From positions 41,813 through 105,812 of the forward strand of contig WRLR01000001.1 in NCBI GenBank assembly GCA_009777515.1: 64,000 nucleotides of DNA, given 5' to 3'. Below, one piece after another: positions 17,367 through 27,050 of the stretch. Every line of letters begins with the position of its first letter. Positions within the stretch are counted from its first letter, which is position 1. The notes below the pieces were generated by a model. It searched no databases. It was not told where the DNA came from and saw only the letters and a list, made by a program, of their open reading frames with translations. The position numbers were made by a program, and so were the translations under genes. The DNA is from Oscillospiraceae bacterium (GTDB lineage Bacteria; Bacillota; Clostridia; WRLR01).

Positions 17367-19430
17367 ATGAAAATAGACGCCCATATTCGCGAAAGTATAA
17401 GCAACTATCTGGACAGCCGCTCCCACAGCCAGGCGGCGGGCGCAGGCGCGGGCGCCGTTGCAAAAGAGGCGGGAGCTATAGCTGCCACTAATACTGGTGC
17501 TGCAGTTACAAGAAATACGGGTACAGTAACTGCTACAAATGCAGATGCAGAAGTTGCAACAAATGCAGTTGCAACCGCTGCAACAAATACAGTTGCAGCA
17601 ACACCTTACGAAAATGGCGAGGCGCACAGCCCGGCCCGCGATGGATATGGCCTGGGCAGCCTGCCACTGGACGCATTTTCAACTAATTCTACAACGGCGG
17701 GCCAGCTACCATTGCATACGGCGCTCCCCGCTGACATACAACGCGCGGCCGAAGCGCTAATGGCATACCAAATGCCGGTCACGGCCGACAGCGTCGCAAA
17801 GCTCCTGTCAATCGCGGGAGGGGGCTTTATGGACATAAAAAGCGCAGCCCTGCTGGTTACCGGCGGGGTCGAGATAGCCGAAGGAGACGGTTCGCTGCTG
17901 TTCGATATATTGTCCGGGCGTTTTAGCTTAATGGATGAAATCAATACACTTGTAAGCCTATATGCGCAACTCGCAGACAGGGCTGGGGCGGGGGCCATCT
18001 ACGATCTGATTTCGGTCAGGGCCGCCTTTGACGCGATTGTACAGCAAAGGGCGGCGGACGGCGGCCAACAGATAGATGTTTTTATGAACGAGCAGGGGCG
18101 GCAGGCTACGCCCGGCGCGCACGATATGGTAGGTACAAGCGCAAGCGCTGATACTGTCGTAGGCGCAGGAGCGGGCTCAGGTTTTATACTGGAAACTTTG
18201 CTGGATGGCAACAGGGATGCGGTCGTACAGGCAAGCGCAGCGGGCGGAGGGGCAGCGCCCGGGACGACAATGCATTCAAACGGCGGCGCGGGAGTAAATG
18301 GCGCAGTTGGAACAGGAGCAAGTATAAACATAAACGCAGAAACTGGCGCAAACACTGACGCATATGCGAGCAGAAGCGCTAGCATAGGCACAAATGCAAG
18401 CACAGGCGTTAGCATAGGTACAAACGCAAGCGTAGGCGCTAATATAGGCACAAACGCTAGCGCTGGCATAGGCGCGACCGCAAGCGTTAGTGCCAGCATC
18501 AGTGCGGACGCAAACGCAAGCGCAAACGCAAGCGCAAACGCAAGCGCGGGCGCAAGCGGCGCCGGGATAAGCGCGTTGGCGGAATCCATCCGCGAAAACG
18601 CACATGCATTACTGAACATGTATTTACCCGGCGAATCGGCCGCGCAGGGGATTGGCGAGGCGCCGGCGCCCCGGGTTGGCGAAGCGGCCATTTGGCAGAA
18701 TGGCGATGCGTCAAAACCGCATATTAGCGATGCGTCAACGCTGCTTAATAATGATGCGGCTAAGCCGCAGATGGGCGACTCAGTTGCGCGACACATGAGC
18801 GTGCGCGGCCTGCTGTCCGACGGCATCGGGCGCGCTTCGGTGGGGATGCTTAGCGACCCGGCGTTCGCGGCGCGGCTCATCAAGGAGCAATACGGGCACA
18901 TATTGCTCCAGCTCGGTCTCCTTCGCGCGGCCACGAGGCTGCGCCAGCAGCAATCGCCCGAAAGGGACGCCGTCATCCGGCAAATCGGCGCGCTCGAAGA
19001 CGGTCTGCGGCTGATAGACAGCCTGAACAACAGGCATCAGTATGTTCAATTGCCTATGGCCTTTGCCGGGCAGGACGCGAACCTAGAGCTGTTCGTGATG
19101 AAGCGCGGCGGCGGCGGCAAAAAGATCAGCGCCGAAGACGCGACGCTGTTCATGTCCTTAAATACCGTCAACATAGGCAGGGTGGAGGCTCTTATCCACC
19201 TGGGTAAGCAAAAAAACGTCAGCATCAACCTACGGGCGGAAGACGAGCGCTCCCTGTCGCTTATGCGGGAAAAGCGCCCGGAGCTGCATGGCGCACTGGC
19301 AGACAAACATTACAAGCTTTCGAGGATCACATTTAGCATCATCGAAACCCGCGCTACCGCCGCAGACGCCGTGGAGCACGCCAACAAGCTGTTCCCAAAC
19401 ACGCAGAGCACCATTGACTGCCGCATATGA
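17367..19430 (+). CDS. YlqG-like protein with FliK-type C-terminal domain and long repeat region
   Basis: The position between rnhB and the FlhB-like gene matches Bacillus ylqG. The first 20 residues and about residues 120-240 look folded. The middle (about 265-400 and 30-90) is low complexity, rich in Ala, Gly, Asn, Thr and Ser with recurring GTNAS and ANAS units. The last 160 residues include LELFVMKRGGGG, ISAEDATLFMSLNTVNIGRVE and VSINLRAEDE, resembling the C-terminal domain of flagellar hook-length protein FliK. No signal peptide. The real length is 687 residues from the ATG at 17367; a TTG at 17337 is the alternative. Function unknown. Confidence 0.75.
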   Translation: MKIDAHIRESISNYLDSRSHSQAAGAGAGAVAKEAGAIAATNTGAAVTRNTGTVTATNADAEVATNAVATAATNTVAATPYENGEAHSPARDGYGLGSLPLDAFSTNSTTAGQLPLHTALPADIQRAAEALMAYQMPVTADSVAKLLSIAGGGFMDIKSAALLVTGGVEIAEGDGSLLFDILSGRFSLMDEINTLVSLYAQLADRAGAGAIYDLISVRAAFDAIVQQRAADGGQQIDVFMNEQGRQATPGAHDMVGTSASADTVVGAGAGSGFILETLLDGNRDAVVQASAAGGGAAPGTTMHSNGGAGVNGAVGTGASININAETGANTDAYASRSASIGTNASTGVSIGTNASVGANIGTNASAGIGATASVSASISADANASANASANASAGASGAGISALAESIRENAHALLNMYLPGESAAQGIGEAPAPRVGEAAIWQNGDASKPHISDASTLLNNDAAKPQMGDSVARHMSVRGLLSDGIGRASVGMLSDPAFAARLIKEQYGHILLQLGLLRAATRLRQQQSPERDAVIRQIGALEDGLRLIDSLNNRHQYVQLPMAFAGQDANLELFVMKRGGGGKKISAEDATLFMSLNTVNIGRVEALIHLGKQKNVSINLRAEDERSLSLMREKRPELHGALADKHYKLSRITFSIIETRATAADAVEHANKLFPNTQSTIDCRI

Positions 19431-19468
19431 GCGGGTACCGGGTATATTGAAAGCGCACGAAAGCACAT

Positions 19469-19801
19469 ATGAACCCAAACGTGAAACCCATAAAGCATAA
19501 AGCCAAAAAAAACCGTGAGGCCGCTTCGCTCCGCTACGATCCGGAGCGCGACTACGCCCCGCAGGTGACTGCTGCGGGCAGGGGATATGTCGCCGAGACT
19601 ATCATAAAAACTGCGCGCGAGGCGGGTGTGCCGGTGTACCGGGACGAGGCTCTGGCGGAGACGCTGAACAGGCTATCGGTGGGGGACATGATCCCAAGGG
19701 AGCTGTTTGAGGTCGTCGCCGAGGTACTCGCCTTTGTGATTGGCGTCGATCAACGGGGAGCGCCGGGCGGCTCCATCGGGCGCGGGGGATCGGATGGCTG
19801 A
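19469..19801 (+). CDS. FlhB-like C-terminal domain protein (YlqH-like)
   Basis: The 110-residue protein matches the cytoplasmic FlhB/YscU C-terminal domain: EAASLRYDPERDYAPQVTAA, GYVAETIIKTAREAGVPVYR, and GDMIPRELFEVVAEVLAFVI. It lacks the membrane part of FlhB and the NPTH autocleavage site (the corresponding segment reads AASLRYDPE). Bacillus ylqH occupies the same place. With the FliK-like neighbour it forms a stand-alone FliK/FlhB-C pair; the function is unknown. Its last eight bases overlap yraN. Confidence 0.88.
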   Translation: MNPNVKPIKHKAKKNREAASLRYDPERDYAPQVTAAGRGYVAETIIKTAREAGVPVYRDEALAETLNRLSVGDMIPRELFEVVAEVLAFVIGVDQRGAPGGSIGRGGSDG

Positions 19802-20180
19802 CCGGCGGGCCGTTGGGCGTGCCGGGGAGGAAGCCGCGCGCAAATTCCTGGCCGACCAGGGGTATAGGATTCTCTTCAATAATTTCAGATATGGCAGGTA
19901 TGGCGAAATCGATATTATCGCCATAAAATCGGGCGTCGTATGCTTTGTCGAGGTGAAGTCGCGGGCCAGCGCCGCATACGGCACGCCCGCCGAGGCGGTG
20001 AGCTACGCAAAACGCAGAAAAATAGTCGCCGTCGCCAACCATTTTATCAGGGTCAGCGGCTACGAAGGGCACATGCTGCGCTTTGACGTCGTAGAGGTGT
20101 ATTTGAACAGAGACGGCGCGGATGGGGCGCCGCACACCGTCAAAGGGATTCGTCACATAGAAAACGCATTCGGCGTGTAA
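19794..20180 (+). CDS. yraN: UPF0102 family protein YraN
   Basis: YraN proteins have a Holliday-junction-resolvase/endonuclease-like fold. Seen: GRAGEEAARKFLADQGYRIL, then GEIDIIA and CFVEVKSR with the D, E and K of the PD-(D/E)xK-type site. About 128 residues. The ATG at 19794 was chosen because GGGGGAT precedes it; the longer frame from 19740 has no family similarity. The nuclease activity is inferred from the fold only. Confidence 0.92.
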   Translation: MADRRAVGRAGEEAARKFLADQGYRILFNNFRYGRYGEIDIIAIKSGVVCFVEVKSRASAAYGTPAEAVSYAKRRKIVAVANHFIRVSGYEGHMLRFDVVEVYLNRDGADGAPHTVKGIRHIENAFGV

Positions 20181-20182
20181 GT

Positions 20183-20226
20183 CGTAGGGCGCGATGTCCC
20201 CATCGCGCCGCTGCACAGCGTACAAT
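20183..20226. repeat. Dispersed palindromic repeat, copy 1
   Basis: GGCGCGATG (20188-20196) and CATCGCGCC (20201-20209) form a perfect 9-base stem with a TCCC loop. Flanks CGTAG and GCGTA are shared with a second copy at 33579-33616, where the loop is TCTT. It lies just after yraN. No T-run follows, so a Rho-independent terminator is unlikely. Confidence 0.75.
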
Positions 20227-20332
20227 TTTGCACTCACTATTTATTTCTGTTGCATTCCCACGCCATTTCAATTAAGATATTAAAAATCTTTTTTTGCCGA
20301 ACGCATGTGCCGGGCGGCGGACAGGAGAACGT

Positions 20333-21694
20333 ATGTATGTGCCCGAAATAGCTAAGTTGAACGGCGGCGCCGCGCATAAAACGCTCGCGGCCCTAAGGGC
20401 CGAATACGATCAATACCGCACGAGCGGCTTGGCACTCGACATACAGCGCGGCCGACCGTGCGCGGAGCAACTGGATTTGGCGGCGGAAATGCTGGACTGG
20501 GGGAACGCGCCATATATCTGCGAGGATGGGAACGACGCACGCAACTACGGCGGGGGCATAGAAGGCACGCCGGAGGCGCGCAAGCTTTTTGCTGACCTGT
20601 TCGGCGTCGGGCAAAAAAACGTCATCGCCTGGGGCAACTCCAGTTTGAACTTAATGTATGATCTGTTGGTCAAGGCCATGCTCTCGGGCGTGTGCGGCGC
20701 GGAAAAACCCTGGCTGGCCCAGGCGAGCGAGTCCGGCGAGAAACTAAAGTTTTTGTGCCCCGTCCCCGGGTACGACCGGCATTTTTTGATGACCGAGACA
20801 TTTGGCTTCGAAATGATTAACATAGACATGGGCCCCGGCGGCCCCGACATGGACGCCGTTGAGCGGCTGACGGCCGCCGACCATATGATAAAGGGCATTT
20901 GGAACATACCAAAATACCAAAATCCGACGGGCATAACATATTCTGACGAAACGGTGCGCCGGTTTGCTGCGCTCAAGCCCAAAGCGAAGGACTTCCGTAT
21001 TTTTTGGGACAACTCATATGCCGTACACGATCTGTACGACGAACCGGACGAACTGCTCAACCTGCTCGAGGAGGCCAAGAAGCGCGGGAACGAGGATATG
21101 GTTTACATGTTTGCTTCATCCTCCAAAATAACGTTCGCCGGGGGCGGCATTACGGCGCTGGCGGCCAGCGAAAAAAATATCACGCATATCGCAAAACAGT
21201 TGTCCGTCCAGACCATCTGCTCCGACAAGCTTAACCAGTTGCGGCATGTCCGCTATATAAAGGACATGGCGGGGCTGTCGCACATCATGAAAATACACGC
21301 GTCGCTGCTGAGGCCCAAGTTCGAGCTTGTGCTTGGCATCCTAAGCGAGGAGTTCCGAGGCGAGGAGTTCCAAGGTGAGGATTTCCAAGGTGAGGATTTC
21401 CGAGGCGGCGGGGGAGGCATGCCTGGGGACATATGCGCGTGGACATGCCCAAGGGGCGGGTATTTTATAAGCCTGGACGCGCCGGACGGATGCGCGAAGG
21501 AGACGCTCCGGATGGCAGCCGAGGCCGGTGTAAAATTCACCCCTGCGGGCGCCACGTTCCCGCGCGGCGTCGACCCTCGGGACAGGAACATCAGGATAGC
21601 GCCCACGGTCCCATCAGCGGCCGAGCTCGGCGTCGCCATAAAAGTGCTGGCGCTCTGTATTAAGATAGCGTATTTGAAAAGCAAGGTTCAATAA
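20333..21694 (+). CDS. Aminotransferase of the aspartate aminotransferase Ic type (PF12897-like)
   Basis: The 453-residue protein resembles the PLP aminotransferase group once named alanine-glyoxylate transferase and later shown to include aspartate aminotransferases. Seen: LALDIQRGRPC, RNYGGGIEGTPEARKLFA, WGNSSLNLMYD, PKYQNPTGITYSDETV, FWDNSYAVHD and the PLP lysine in ASSSKITFAGGG. Its substrate is inferred. Nucleotides about 21345-21412 encode a repeat insert of EEFRG/EDFQG units, not normal in the family. The ATG at 20333 follows AGGAG (20323-20327). It is convergent with the PfoR-like gene. Confidence 0.88.
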   Translation: MYVPEIAKLNGGAAHKTLAALRAEYDQYRTSGLALDIQRGRPCAEQLDLAAEMLDWGNAPYICEDGNDARNYGGGIEGTPEARKLFADLFGVGQKNVIAWGNSSLNLMYDLLVKAMLSGVCGAEKPWLAQASESGEKLKFLCPVPGYDRHFLMTETFGFEMINIDMGPGGPDMDAVERLTAADHMIKGIWNIPKYQNPTGITYSDETVRRFAALKPKAKDFRIFWDNSYAVHDLYDEPDELLNLLEEAKKRGNEDMVYMFASSSKITFAGGGITALAASEKNITHIAKQLSVQTICSDKLNQLRHVRYIKDMAGLSHIMKIHASLLRPKFELVLGILSEEFRGEEFQGEDFQGEDFRGGGGGMPGDICAWTCPRGGYFISLDAPDGCAKETLRMAAEAGVKFTPAGATFPRGVDPRDRNIRIAPTVPSAAELGVAIKVLALCIKIAYLKSKVQ

Positions 21695-21703
21695 AAAACC
21701 GGA

Positions 21704-22720
21704 TTATAACTGTAAATCTCCCGGCTTGATCCAATTCATTTTGCGCATGAACTCGCCGCCGGCCAGGCTGATGACGGCCGGTATGGCCACATGTAAGATA
21801 AGTATTGCCGGCAGTATGTCGCTTCCCATTACAGATATGGTCTCGAACTGCCCGACGAGCCCCGAGGTGCCCATGCCGGCGCCGACGCGCGTCGTCTCCA
21901 TATGGAACAGCATCGTCGACAGCGCGCCGCATATGCCGCTCGCCACCGTCGGCGGTATCCATATAAGCGGGTTCTTTACGATATTTGGCACCTGCAGCAT
22001 GGATGTGCCGACCCCCTGGGACAAAAGCCCGCCGAGCTTGTTTTCGCGAATGCTCATCACGGCGAAGCCGACCATTTGGGCGCAGCAGCCGGCCAGGGCC
22101 GCGCCCGCCGCTATGCCCCCGATATTTATGCTGATGCACAGGGCGGCGGACGAGATGGGCAGCGTCAGAATCATGCCGACGGCAATGCCCAGCAGGATGC
22201 CCATCGGCAGCGGCTGCAACTGCGTGAAGCTGTTGATGGCGGCGCCGACCTGATTGAGCGCGAAAGCTATATATGGCGATATAAAAACGCCTATGCAGCC
22301 GCCGCTCATTATGACGACGGCGGGAATAATCAAAAGATCGAATTTAGTCCGGCCTTCGACCAGCCTGCCGATTTCCAAGCCGACGATTACTGCTACGAAT
22401 GCCCCGACCGGCTCCCCGACGGAGACGGATGGGGAGAGGGCGCCGGTGGCCGCGTCCACGGCCAATTTAATGGCCCCGGCGCCGAGCGCGCCGTTCACCA
22501 TGGATGCGAGCACTGTAAACTGCTTGCAATTGCGCGCGTACGCAATCCCTGCGCCGATGCACGGCCCCATCAGGTATTGGGCGATTTGACCGATTGTTGT
22601 AATGACGCTAATATTGGTGATCATGCCGATCTGGCGTACAATGACCCCTACGATCAACGACGCGAACAGCCCCTTAGCCATCCCGTCCAGCACATTCGCA
22701 AAATAAGTCCTTATCGTCAA
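21704..22720 (-). CDS. PfoR-like membrane protein (PTS EIIC-2 family)
   Basis: About 338 residues with some nine or ten hydrophobic segments (for example LFASLIVGVIV, IGQIAQYLMGPCIGAGIA, LLIIPAVVIMSGGCIGVFI, PMGILLGIAVGMILTLPIS, AALCISINIGGIAAGAALAGC). The sequence fits the PfoR/PTS_EIIC_2 group, first known as a regulator of perfringolysin in Clostridium; transport of a sugar is predicted but unproved. There is no adjacent EIIA/EIIB. The start is ambiguous: a TTG at 22720 behind GGGAGGA fits homology best; an ATG at 22762 also has GGAGG before it, inside a hairpin. Confidence 0.83.
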   Translation of the reverse strand: MTIRTYFANVLDGMAKGLFASLIVGVIVRQIGMITNISVITTIGQIAQYLMGPCIGAGIAYARNCKQFTVLASMVNGALGAGAIKLAVDAATGALSPSVSVGEPVGAFVAVIVGLEIGRLVEGRTKFDLLIIPAVVIMSGGCIGVFISPYIAFALNQVGAAINSFTQLQPLPMGILLGIAVGMILTLPISSAALCISINIGGIAAGAALAGCCAQMVGFAVMSIRENKLGGLLSQGVGTSMLQVPNIVKNPLIWIPPTVASGICGALSTMLFHMETTRVGAGMGTSGLVGQFETISVMGSDILPAILILHVAIPAVISLAGGEFMRKMNWIKPGDLQL

Positions 22721-22763
22721 AATATCCTCCCGGTATTGAAAATAATTATATATTATATACATC

Positions 22764-22782
22764 GCCGCCTCCGGGAGGCGGC
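22764..22782 (-). promoter_or_regulatory. Perfect hairpin just upstream of the PfoR-like gene
   Basis: GCCGCCTCC and GGAGGCGGC are separated by one base. In the reverse-strand transcript the hairpin would hide the GGAGG that precedes the ATG at 22762 and leave the TTG site at 22720 free. Confidence 0.5.
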
Positions 22783-22804
22783 CCGCTACCTGTGCAACAT
22801 GCGA

Positions 22805-22833
22805 ATTATATCTTTTTTAATCTTGTAATACAA
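22805..22833 (-). promoter_or_regulatory. Predicted promoter of the PfoR-like gene
   Basis: On the reverse strand TTGTAT (22828-22833) is 17 bases before a perfect TATAAT (22805-22810). The -35 lies in the palindrome CTTGTAATACAAG (22822-22834). Confidence 0.5.
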
Positions 22834-22851
22834 GACTCATTACTGTATAAT
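22823..22851 (+). promoter_or_regulatory. Predicted promoter of ftsK
   Basis: TTGTAA (22823-22828) is 17 bases before a perfect TATAAT (22846-22851). It shares the palindrome CTTGTAATACAAG with the divergent promoter, so one factor binding there could control both genes. Confidence 0.55.
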
Positions 22852-22948
22852 TACGTTCATTAAATGTGTGGCTTATAATATATGGACAGACATATGGCTT
22901 TGGAATTTGGAAATTGATATACGGCTATGAACGTTGGGGGAAAACGGT

Positions 22949-25900
22949 TTGGATACCGGGACTACACAAAAGAAAAAAACGCGGGCAAAGGGCGTCTCGC
23001 GTCCGGGGGCCGCGCAAAATCGCGATGCATCGCGCCTGAAGGATGAAAAAACAGGCGGCAGCCCTGTGCGAAAAGCGCCTGCGGCGCGAAAAGCGCCGCA
23101 GTCGAAGCCTCAATCGAAGCCGCAGCAGCGGCAGCAGCGGCAGCAAGTGCAGAAGCTGCAAAAGCACCAGGAGCTGCAGCAGGCGCAGCAGCGGCAGCGG
23201 GCACAGCGTAAGCAAGACGCTCAGCAGCAGTCGCAGCGCATGCAAGATTCTCAGCAGCAGTCGCTGCATATGCAAGATTCTAAGCGGTCGCAGCAGATGC
23301 AAGATTCACAACAGCTCCGTAATGTGCGCAATTCGCCGCAGCAGCCGCATCGTCTTCAACGCACGGGCGCGAAGCAGTTCCGCATAGAGATTAAAGGGAT
23401 CTTGTTGGTAGCCATTGGCGCCATACTGATGTTCGCTTTTTTTCGGGATAATTCCATCGGCGCCGCGGGCGCGGCAGTCAAGTCGTTCACATTTGGCCTT
23501 TTTGGCTGGCCTGCCTATTTTGTTCCTTCTGCGTTGATAATCGCAGGTTTTCTGATGATTCTCTCCAACCGCGCGGGTAAGATTTTTGGGTTGTCCACCC
23601 TATATGCGCTCATGCTATTTATCATCACGTCCGCGATGTTCCATACCTTTTACTATAATCCGGCGAATTATGTCAACCAGAACCCATTCGTGCTATTGCC
23701 GAGGTTCTACTTTGAGGCGCAGCGCCTGGACGGTTCGGGCGGCGGAGGGGGCTTCCTTGGCGCCCTGCTCGCCATGCCCTTTATCAGCGTTATAAAAACG
23801 ATAGGCGCCCGTATACTGCTGACGGCGCTGCTTATCATCGACATACTACTGCTCACCAATGTTTCCGCCGCCGCGTTCCTGCGCGGGGTCGGCAAATCAG
23901 CCGGGCAGGGCGCGCTGGCTATCGGGAGCCGCTACAGCTTGCTAAAGCGCCGCCGGGGCGCCTTGTCGGGCAAAGGGCCAGCGGGCGCCAACGAAGGCGG
24001 CGCCGTCGACAGCGGCGCCGTTGCCGGGGCTGAAAGCGCCGATGGGGAAGTCGGCGCAGATAGTATCAGCGAAGCAAATAACATTGAACCTACCGAAGCA
24101 ATAAACATTGAACCAACCGAAGCAAATATCATTGCAGCGGGCGATGCAAATAACGCTATGCCGGGCGATGCTAATAACGCTGCATTTACTGAATCAAATA
24201 ACGCTGCGCCCACCGACGCGGCCGGTGCGTTGGCAAGTGGGAACAAGAAAATCGATCAAGACATTTTTGTACATACGATCGACGGCATAGATGAGGATAT
24301 AGATGGACGGCTCGGAGGGGGCGTCAGCTCCGGGGTTATATCGTTTCCTGCCCGAGTCTCTAAAATTAAGTTTACAGGGTTTTACGAGTCGCCTCCCGGA
24401 GGGGGGGGTGACGAGAGAACGGATGCCGAAAGCGCCGATGGTGATAAAAGAACGCAGATCGGCGAATGGGCCGAAGATGCGCCCCAAGAAGATTCGACGG
24501 ATAGCGACGGCGTCGTCCTATTCCCCGTCAGATCGTTACCCTCGCGCGCCACGCGAGCCTCGGGCGCCGGCGGCGCCGATTCTGCGAAGCGCATCAAAAA
24601 GCCGCCGATGCGCTGGTCCGTCGATCCGGTTGGCCGCGACACTGAAGACCACGCGAGAAGGTTTTTTAACAACACGGGGCTTGCGGGCGGGGAAGAAAGC
24701 CCGGACGCTATCAATGGCGCTGCGGGGAAAGAAAACGGCGATGCGGTGCGAAGCGGCAAAAACGCAGGCAAAAAGAAAGATAAGCGACGCGGCGCGAATG
24801 GAGCCGAGCCGGGCTATGACGGGATATATGGCGGTATAAGCCGCGAGAGCCAGAGCGGGCAAAGCGGCCAAAGTGGGCAAAGCGGCCGTAACGGACGCGG
24901 CGGCCGTAGCGGCCCCGACGGTAGGGACGGTCGCGAAATCCGCGAAGGACGCGAGAACCAAAGCGGCGCGATAGCAGCCGTGCGAGGGGATGGCGTAAGG
25001 GCCATTGGCGGCGCAGACGCGCCATACGGGCTGGATAGGGTTGCAACGGTTTCGCGTATAGATATGGCCGATACAAGGGAGAACATCGCAATTGGGCAGT
25101 CGGGGGGCGACGACACGGGGAGGCGCGGGAAGATCCACGCCGCTATCAGCGCGGCGGTGAGCCGCAATAATATGGGCGGCTGGGAAGCGCTGGACAGCGG
25201 CGAGGGCTTTGCGTTCAATGATGATACATCCGGTACCGGAGCCGTCGCCAGAGCCGAAACCGGAGCCGACGTCGGGGCTGACCGCTCGGGATGGAGCTCC
25301 ATGAATAAAACGGCGACGGCGCAACTGCCAGGGAAAGCAAAGGTTGCTGCCAACCATACTGTAGGCCAGGCCTCAGGTCGGGCCGCAAGCGCAAGTGCAA
25401 GTGCAGGTGCGAGCGATAGCGCTCTTAAGAAAGCTGGAAAAATGGCGAAGCAAGCCGGCGCGCTTGCCGGCAAAAGGGGCGCGAAAGCCGCCAAGGAGGA
25501 CGCGCCGTACCGCTTCCCCCCGCTCGCTTTTTTGGATGAGAACCCCGACAGGCGCAAAAACATGGCGCTGATAAAGGCGCATACGCAAGAAGTCGCCGTC
25601 CGCCTGGAAGAGACACTGCTCAGCTTCAAGGTCCGGGCCCGCGTGGTCAACGTGACCCGCGGCCCGTCTGTCACGCAGTACGAGGTCCAGCCGGACGTCG
25701 GGGTAAAAGTCAATGCCATCGTCAATCTGGCCGAAGATATTTCGTTAAAGCTCGGGGTGACGGGCATACGCATAGCGGCCGTCGCCGACCGCTCCGCCAT
25801 CGGCATCGAGGTGCCGAACAAAGAGGTGTCTTCCGTTGTGCTGCGCGACATCGTCGCCTCCGACGCGTTTATGAACCACCCGTCCAAGCTGGCGTTCGCC

Positions 25901-26941
25901 GTCGGCGTAGACATAGCGGGGAACGCGGTGATGGCAGACATATCTAAAATGCCGCACCTCCTCATAGCGGGGGCGACGGGCTCCGGCAAGAGCGTCTGCG
26001 TCAACTGCCTCATTTTGAGCCTACTCTACAGGACCTCGCCGGACGACGTGAAGATGATAATGATTGACCCCAAAGTCGTCGAGCTGGGCGTCTACAATGG
26101 CATCCCCCACCTGATGATCCCAGTCGTGACCGATCCGCGCAAGGCCGCGGGCGCGCTGGCATGGGCTGTACAGGAAATGCTGGGCCGCTACCAGACGTTC
26201 TCGGAAAAAAAGGTCAAGGATCTCGCGGGCTACAACGCGTATGTGGCGAAGACAGGCGACGGCGAAAAACTGCCGCGCATCGTCATCATCATCGACGAGC
26301 TGGCAGATCTCATGATGGCGGCGCCCAAAGAGGTGCAGGACGCGATATGCAGGCTCGCGCAGATGGCGCGCGCGGCGGGCATGCACCTGGTCGTAGCCAC
26401 CCAGCGCCCCACCGTCGACGTCATCACGGGGCTGATCAAGTCAAACATACCATCCAGGATCGCGTTCCGCGTGGCTGCGCAGACAGACTCCCGCGTCATC
26501 CTCGACACCAACGGCGCCGAAAAGCTTCAAGGCAAGGGCGACATGCTGTTTTACCCTGTGGGCGAGAAGAAGCCCCTGCGCGTGCAGGGCGCGTTTATTT
26601 CAGAGCCGGAGATGGAGCGCGTGATTGACTATATCAAGGTAGCCCGCGAAGCGGAATACGACGAGGAGATGGTCGACAAGATTACGGGCTCGGGCTCGGG
26701 CGCAGGCGACGACGGGCCCGGCGACAACGACGAGCTGCTGCCGGAGGTCATCGAGCATGTGGTCGAGGCGGGCCAGGCGTCCACGTCCATGATTCAGCGC
26801 AAGTTCAAGGTGGGCTACTCGCGGGCGGCCCGCATGATCGATCAAATGGAGGCGCGCGGCATAGTCGGCGGCTTTGACGGGAGCAAGCCCAGGCAGATAT
26901 TGATTACCAAGCAGCAATTGTATGAAATGAAACTCAGATAA
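22949..26941 (+). CDS. ftsK: DNA translocase FtsK/SpoIIIE family with expanded linker
   Basis: FtsK/SpoIIIE pumps double-stranded DNA during chromosome segregation or sporulation. About 1330 residues against the usual 750-900. Order: a Gln-rich tract (about 50-140), several membrane segments (about 145-310, for example [16 protein letters not shown]), a very long low-complexity linker (about 330-860) with [12 protein letters not shown], SGQSGQ and Gly/Arg repeats, then the motor (about 865-1250) and the gamma winged helix. Walker A is GATGSGKSV, Walker [30 protein letters not shown] and the C-terminal [13 protein letters not shown] fit the family. The TTG at 22949 follows GGGGGA. Confidence 0.95.
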   Translation: MDTGTTQKKKTRAKGVSRPGAAQNRDASRLKDEKTGGSPVRKAPAARKAPQSKPQSKPQQRQQRQQVQKLQKHQELQQAQQRQRAQRKQDAQQQSQRMQDSQQQSLHMQDSKRSQQMQDSQQLRNVRNSPQQPHRLQRTGAKQFRIEIKGILLVAIGAILMFAFFRDNSIGAAGAAVKSFTFGLFGWPAYFVPSALIIAGFLMILSNRAGKIFGLSTLYALMLFIITSAMFHTFYYNPANYVNQNPFVLLPRFYFEAQRLDGSGGGGGFLGALLAMPFISVIKTIGARILLTALLIIDILLLTNVSAAAFLRGVGKSAGQGALAIGSRYSLLKRRRGALSGKGPAGANEGGAVDSGAVAGAESADGEVGADSISEANNIEPTEAINIEPTEANIIAAGDANNAMPGDANNAAFTESNNAAPTDAAGALASGNKKIDQDIFVHTIDGIDEDIDGRLGGGVSSGVISFPARVSKIKFTGFYESPPGGGGDERTDAESADGDKRTQIGEWAEDAPQEDSTDSDGVVLFPVRSLPSRATRASGAGGADSAKRIKKPPMRWSVDPVGRDTEDHARRFFNNTGLAGGEESPDAINGAAGKENGDAVRSGKNAGKKKDKRRGANGAEPGYDGIYGGISRESQSGQSGQSGQSGRNGRGGRSGPDGRDGREIREGRENQSGAIAAVRGDGVRAIGGADAPYGLDRVATVSRIDMADTRENIAIGQSGGDDTGRRGKIHAAISAAVSRNNMGGWEALDSGEGFAFNDDTSGTGAVARAETGADVGADRSGWSSMNKTATAQLPGKAKVAANHTVGQASGRAASASASAGASDSALKKAGKMAKQAGALAGKRGAKAAKEDAPYRFPPLAFLDENPDRRKNMALIKAHTQEVAVRLEETLLSFKVRARVVNVTRGPSVTQYEVQPDVGVKVNAIVNLAEDISLKLGVTGIRIAAVADRSAIGIEVPNKEVSSVVLRDIVASDAFMNHPSKLAFAVGVDIAGNAVMADISKMPHLLIAGATGSGKSVCVNCLILSLLYRTSPDDVKMIMIDPKVVELGVYNGIPHLMIPVVTDPRKAAGALAWAVQEMLGRYQTFSEKKVKDLAGYNAYVAKTGDGEKLPRIVIIIDELADLMMAAPKEVQDAICRLAQMARAAGMHLVVATQRPTVDVITGLIKSNIPSRIAFRVAAQTDSRVILDTNGAEKLQGKGDMLFYPVGEKKPLRVQGAFISEPEMERVIDYIKVAREAEYDEEMVDKITGSGSGAGDDGPGDNDELLPEVIEHVVEAGQASTSMIQRKFKVGYSRAARMIDQMEARGIVGGFDGSKPRQILITKQQLYEMKLR

Positions 26942-27050
26942 ATAATATATAGTACGCCGAAACTCACTCTTGAACCCCTTGTGCAGTTATATAAAATAAA
27001 ACTCAGTTAAAATAAACCTGTAAATATTATCGCTGGAGGCGCCGTCGCTT

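Noticed and set aside
17999..19030. 343-codon reverse frame opposite the FliK-like gene
   Set aside because: Its Ala/Phe/Val periodicity is the mirror of the forward GTNAS repeat; no start site.
20188..20209. Hairpin as a Rho-independent terminator of yraN
   Set aside because: No T-run follows and the same hairpin occurs elsewhere as part of a repeat element.
24814..26013. 399-codon reverse frame opposite ftsK
   Set aside because: Shadow of the ftsK linker and motor; the forward frame holds Walker motifs.
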